Assembly: GCA_021805725.1 (NCBI GenBank)
Contig: JAJZEH010000114.1
Coordinates: forward strand, 1 to 9,414
DNA length: 9,414 bases
From: Pseudomonadota bacterium
GTDB lineage: Bacteria > Pseudomonadota > Gammaproteobacteria > Burkholderiales > Ferrovaceae
Reading direction: 5' to 3'
The notes below the pieces were generated by a model that saw only the letters and a list, made by a program, of their open reading frames with translations, did no database searches and had not been told where the DNA came from. The translations under genes were made by a program, and so were the position numbers. Below are positions 7,714-9,414 of the stretch, in pieces (positions within the stretch are counted from its first letter, which is position 1; each line of letters opens with the position of its first letter).

Positions 7714-7809
7714 TCAATGAAGTTTCATTTTTTCTATGACTAGCCTAGTAATCGACCGTGTCTTCAGCGGGTTTGCCAAGCGCCGGACAATGGATGCCGC
7801 CCTGTTCAT
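7714..7809 (-). pseudogene. 31-residue ORF coupled to bioC; likely the stump of a cut-off operon gene
   Basis: An ATG at 7809-7807 overlaps the bioC stop (7808-7806) as ATGA, the same spacing that joins the other genes of this operon. The frame reads 'MNRAASIVRRLANPLKTRS' and then passes into AT-rich DNA near 7750. There the residues become Ile-, Lys- and Leu-rich and a TGA ends it at 7714. The first 19 or so codons have the G+C-rich character of bioC; the rest do not. I do not recognise the product: the stump is basic and short of acidic residues, and too short to place. The best reading is the N-terminus of a third gene whose body was lost when the AT-rich block arrived. A chance start at the stop codon is the alternative. 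Confidence 0.4.
7716..7733 (+). terminator. Weak hairpin plus T run
   Basis: AATGAA-GT-TTCATT (7716-7729) overlaps a run of six T (7728-7733). The stem is A-U rich and the loop very tight, so it would be a weak intrinsic terminator for + strand transcription out of the tRNA promoter. It overlaps the tail of the small - strand ORF. Confidence 0.25.
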
Positions 7810-8549
7810 GGTTTTTTCCAATCCAGGATCAATATTTCATAGCTGACATTGCAGGGTGTGCCCAAATAATTCATGGCTCTCCGCATGGCTGCAGTGGGCA
7901 GTTGCTTGTAGTCCCTGACTGGGATGGCTGCACCGATCGCTTTTAGGGATCTCAGAAACGCTCTGGAATCGTCGTAGGTCATGGTGATGAGATGTGAACC
8001 AACCTGCATCTGGGGCAACACATCTGTCAGAGCTTGTGCTGTGGGGTAATCGGGAGTTCCTGCATGGTAGCCCGCGTCTGCTACAGCACCGCGCCATTCG
8101 GTCAGGCTGGTCTGGCCCAGAGTGGTGATGAGCAGACGGCCACTGTGGGCTAGACACTCGGCCATTCGTTTCACCGCGCTGGGCAGATCCTCAAACCATT
8201 GGGCTGCCAGATTCGAGACAATCAGATCAAGACTGCCTGCGGGCAGATCAGGGGCTTCGCCATCTATGACGCGGAACTCGGCGTTGGCGGTTGGGAATTG
8301 GGCGTGTGCAGTAGCCAGCATGGCTGGAGCGATATCCGAGATTATCCAGTTGCCGGGCAGATGGGGCAATAATAAGCGAGTCAGTCCACCTGTGCCACAC
8401 CCGATTTCCAGGGCATTCGGCTGATTCCAAGCATATTTAAATATGCGCTCTGACAGTAATTGGGCAGCGCGCATCTGAAGCTCCGAAGATTTATCATAAG
8501 TAACACTTGCCTGATTAAAACTGTGGGCAATGCGCTCTCGTCTGATCAT
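7806..8549 (-). CDS. bioC: BioC, malonyl-ACP O-methyltransferase (biotin synthesis)
   Basis: BioC uses S-adenosylmethionine to methylate the free carboxyl of malonyl-ACP, so that fatty-acid enzymes can extend it to pimeloyl-ACP methyl ester. From the ATG at 8549 it has 247 residues (E. coli BioC has 251). It opens 'MIRRERIAHSFNQASVTYD', where an R-x-x-x-x-SF-x-x-A-x-x-YD pattern is typical. The SAM site is 'ALEIGCGTGGLT' (46-57), followed by 'SNLAAQWF' (112-119), the BioC form of motif IV, and 'FLRSLKAIGA' (198-207), a block seen in BioC but not in general methyltransferases. The frame is open further upstream to 8597. The chosen start is favoured by AAGGAGA nine bases before it and by the ATGA overlap with the bioH stop. 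The end overlaps a small truncated frame in the same way. It appears complete and functional. Confidence 0.92.
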   Translation of the reverse strand: MIRRERIAHSFNQASVTYDKSSELQMRAAQLLSERIFKYAWNQPNALEIGCGTGGLTRLLLPHLPGNWIISDIAPAMLATAHAQFPTANAEFRVIDGEAPDLPAGSLDLIVSNLAAQWFEDLPSAVKRMAECLAHSGRLLITTLGQTSLTEWRGAVADAGYHAGTPDYPTAQALTDVLPQMQVGSHLITMTYDDSRAFLRSLKAIGAAIPVRDYKQLPTAAMRRAMNYLGTPCNVSYEILILDWKKP

Positions 8550-9181
8550 GTCGACCCATCTCCTTCGAGTGTCGCAGCAATATGGGAAGCTAACCAATCC
8601 GCATGTGTTAGGGGTATTAGATGTCCGCCTCCCTTAACGATGATCAGTGGGTTGCTGGAAAAGCAGGCACGGCTGTGGGATTCGGTGATGATCGGGTCCG
8701 ATGCTCCGCAGATGGCTAAAACCGGACAATCCATACGGGAAAATTGTGCCCGCGTATCCCAATCCGACAACCATTCCAGCCCCTGTGAGAGCATGTCCTG
8801 GTCAAACCCTTGGATGATTGGATGGGTCATGCCACAGCGGCGCAAAAAACGGTCTAGAACGCCGTTCATGTTCTCACGCAAACGGAATTTCATTTGTTCC
8901 AGAAGTAGGGGTGCGACACCCGGAAAGTGGTCCGAACGTGTAAAACGGGTAAAGCCGCTGATGGACACCAGTCCGGCCCAGGGGAGGGGCAGGTGGCGTA
9001 TTGCCCACATGACCCCCAGGGAGTGGGCAATGACCAGGGGATTGCTAACGACAGGCTTGTCGGGTGCCCCCCTAAATCCCAGGTCTGCAAGCCGTGGGGT
9101 AACTCCAGGCAACCTGCTGATGATCGGAGACCAGAGTTCTGGCCCCATGCCCCAACCGTGAATAAACACAAGTGAGCTCAT
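8546..9181 (-). CDS. bioH: BioH-like pimeloyl-ACP methyl ester esterase (short alpha/beta hydrolase)
   Basis: BioH removes the methyl group placed by BioC once the pimeloyl chain is complete, freeing pimeloyl-ACP for BioF. The protein has an alpha/beta-hydrolase layout: 'LVFIHGWGM' (4-12) forms the oxyanion region as in BioH, and the nucleophile elbow is 'AHSLG' with Ser54. Asp162 ('CGASDPII') and His187 ('GGGHLIP') complete the triad. Two things are unusual. It has 211 residues against 256 in E. coli BioH, with a reduced cap between about 85 and 145. The first glycine of G-x-S-x-G is alanine (A52). The position directly before bioC, with an ATGA overlap, strongly supports the biotin role. 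Its start overlaps the stop of the HD-GYP remnant as ATGA, and a weak AAAAGGG lies about 13 bases upstream. The short BioG-type esterase is an alternative label for the same job. Confidence 0.82.
   Translation of the reverse strand: MSSLVFIHGWGMGPELWSPIISRLPGVTPRLADLGFRGAPDKPVVSNPLVIAHSLGVMWAIRHLPLPWAGLVSISGFTRFTRSDHFPGVAPLLLEQMKFRLRENMNGVLDRFLRRCGMTHPIIQGFDQDMLSQGLEWLSDWDTRAQFSRMDCPVLAICGASDPIITESHSRACFSSNPLIIVKGGGHLIPLTHADWLASHIAATLEGDGST
8559..8565 (-). promoter_or_regulatory. Shine-Dalgarno AAGGAGA of bioC, inside the end of bioH
   Basis: A near-perfect ribosome site nine bases before the ATG at 8549. It decides this start over the alternative start at 8597. Confidence 0.7.
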
Positions 9182-9414
9182 TCAGGTAGCCCATAACCCT
9201 TTTCCAGAAAGAGGTTGAGACAGGCATCAACTACTGTTGCGTCGTATTTTACATCTCGATAGGCGGAGATCTCTTTCAGGGCATGTTCGATGTTCTGCCC
9301 CGGGCGATAGGGTCGGTGCGAGCTTATGGCTTCAATCACGTCGGCGCCAATCGTGCCACTTAACATGGCTCTGCTTCCCACAGTATTTTTTCAAGAAATT
9401 CCTTGTGGGAGTAG
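9178..9414 (-). pseudogene. C-terminal end of an HD-GYP phosphodiesterase, with an in-frame stop; runs off the window
   Basis: HD-GYP proteins hydrolyse cyclic di-GMP. The last part of the domain is plain: 'ADVIEAISSHRPYRPGQNI' followed by 'YDATVVDACLNLFLEKGY' matches the typical end (A-D-V-x-E-A-x-x-S-x-R-P-Y-R-P, then Y-D-x-x-V-V-D-A-C-L-x-L-F). Read in the same frame towards the window edge, homology seems to continue as 'PQGIS', a TGA at 9393-9391, then 'KNTVGSRAM'. This fits the segment after the GYP motif, so the stop lies inside the domain. The bases at the edge would read GYP-QG if two bases (TC, within CTACTCCCAC) were absent, hinting at a frameshift too. The catalytic HD residues lie outside. 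The longest intact frame (GTG at 9381, 67 residues) cannot be an active enzyme. Its stop still overlaps the bioH start as ATGA. If the TGA is a sequencing error the gene may be intact. Confidence 0.7.

Larger units (their letters stand above)
7513..7749. other. AT-rich block with no gene, between the broken tRNA and the truncated ORF
   Basis: By hand count 78 of the 230 bases from 7511 to 7740 are G or C, about 34%, clearly below the genes on either side. No reading frame of note is present on either strand except the tail of the 31-codon frame entering from the right. It holds several small dyads: TGTTG-TG-CAACA (7625-7636), TTTAGCT/AGCTAAA (7664-7693) and ACTAG-C-CTAGT (7739-7749). The last lies where base composition switches back. 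No integrase, transposase or long terminal inverted repeat is visible. It looks like foreign or decayed DNA. Confidence 0.65.

Noticed and set aside
7475..7749. Group I or other intron splitting tRNA-Val at the anticodon
   Set aside because: The 3' half of the tRNA is not found downstream, the break is in the stem rather than the loop, and the D arm is already damaged.
7758..7946. Small + strand frame across the bioC 3' end
   Set aside because: It is antisense to the bioC C-terminus, with no ribosome site or known family.
8460..9161. Long + strand frame of 233 codons opposite bioH
   Set aside because: It lies antisense to clear bioH and bioC motifs, has no recognisable domain or ribosome site, and looks like a codon-bias shadow.

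Overview
The window is a piece of a bacterial chromosome, most likely from a betaproteobacterium. This rests on protein style (a CzcCBA-type heavy-metal efflux operon, a Kef-like antiporter joined to a YbdK ligase, a bioH-bioC pair), a moderately high G+C content in the genes, and a tRNA-Val(GAC) 5' half of proteobacterial type. Species level cannot be read from it.

Left part (1-4875, + strand): an RND-type metal efflux operon, cut by the left edge. It holds the end of an outer-membrane channel (CzcC-like), a periplasmic adaptor (CzcB-like, ATGA overlap with the channel gene) and a 1033-residue inner-membrane pump (CzcA-like). Together they would form a tripartite complex that expels metal cations across both membranes. 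No regulator is in view.

Middle (4876-7395, + strand): a 184-base gap with short repeats and a plausible promoter, then a CPA2 (Kef-like) cation:proton antiporter and a YbdK-type carboxylate-amine (glutamate-cysteine-type) ligase. The two genes overlap as GTGA. An ion antiporter of a class that can be thiol-controlled is therefore translationally coupled to a gamma-glutamyl ligase.

Junction (7396-7809): the odd part of the window. A tRNA-Val(GAC) gene has a good promoter but lacks three bases in its D arm and stops matching in the 3' side of the anticodon stem. About 240 bases of gene-free DNA follow at roughly one third G+C. They contain a second copy of nine bases from the tRNA anticodon arm. 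On the far side, on the - strand, a 31-codon reading frame that overlaps the bioC stop as ATGA runs into the AT-rich DNA and ends, as if a third gene of the bioHC operon had been cut off. Both sides look broken, which suggests an integration or deletion scar, or an assembly join.

Right part (7806-9414, - strand): bioC (malonyl-ACP O-methyltransferase) and a short bioH-like esterase, which open and close the methyl-ester disguise used in making the pimeloyl chain of biotin. Upstream, sharing an ATGA with bioH, is the C-terminal end of an HD-GYP phosphodiesterase with an in-frame stop codon, so probably a pseudogene. I saw no CRISPR array, transposase, integrase or recognisable new defence system. 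The best candidates for follow-up are the broken tRNA/AT-rich junction and the antiporter-ligase pair.
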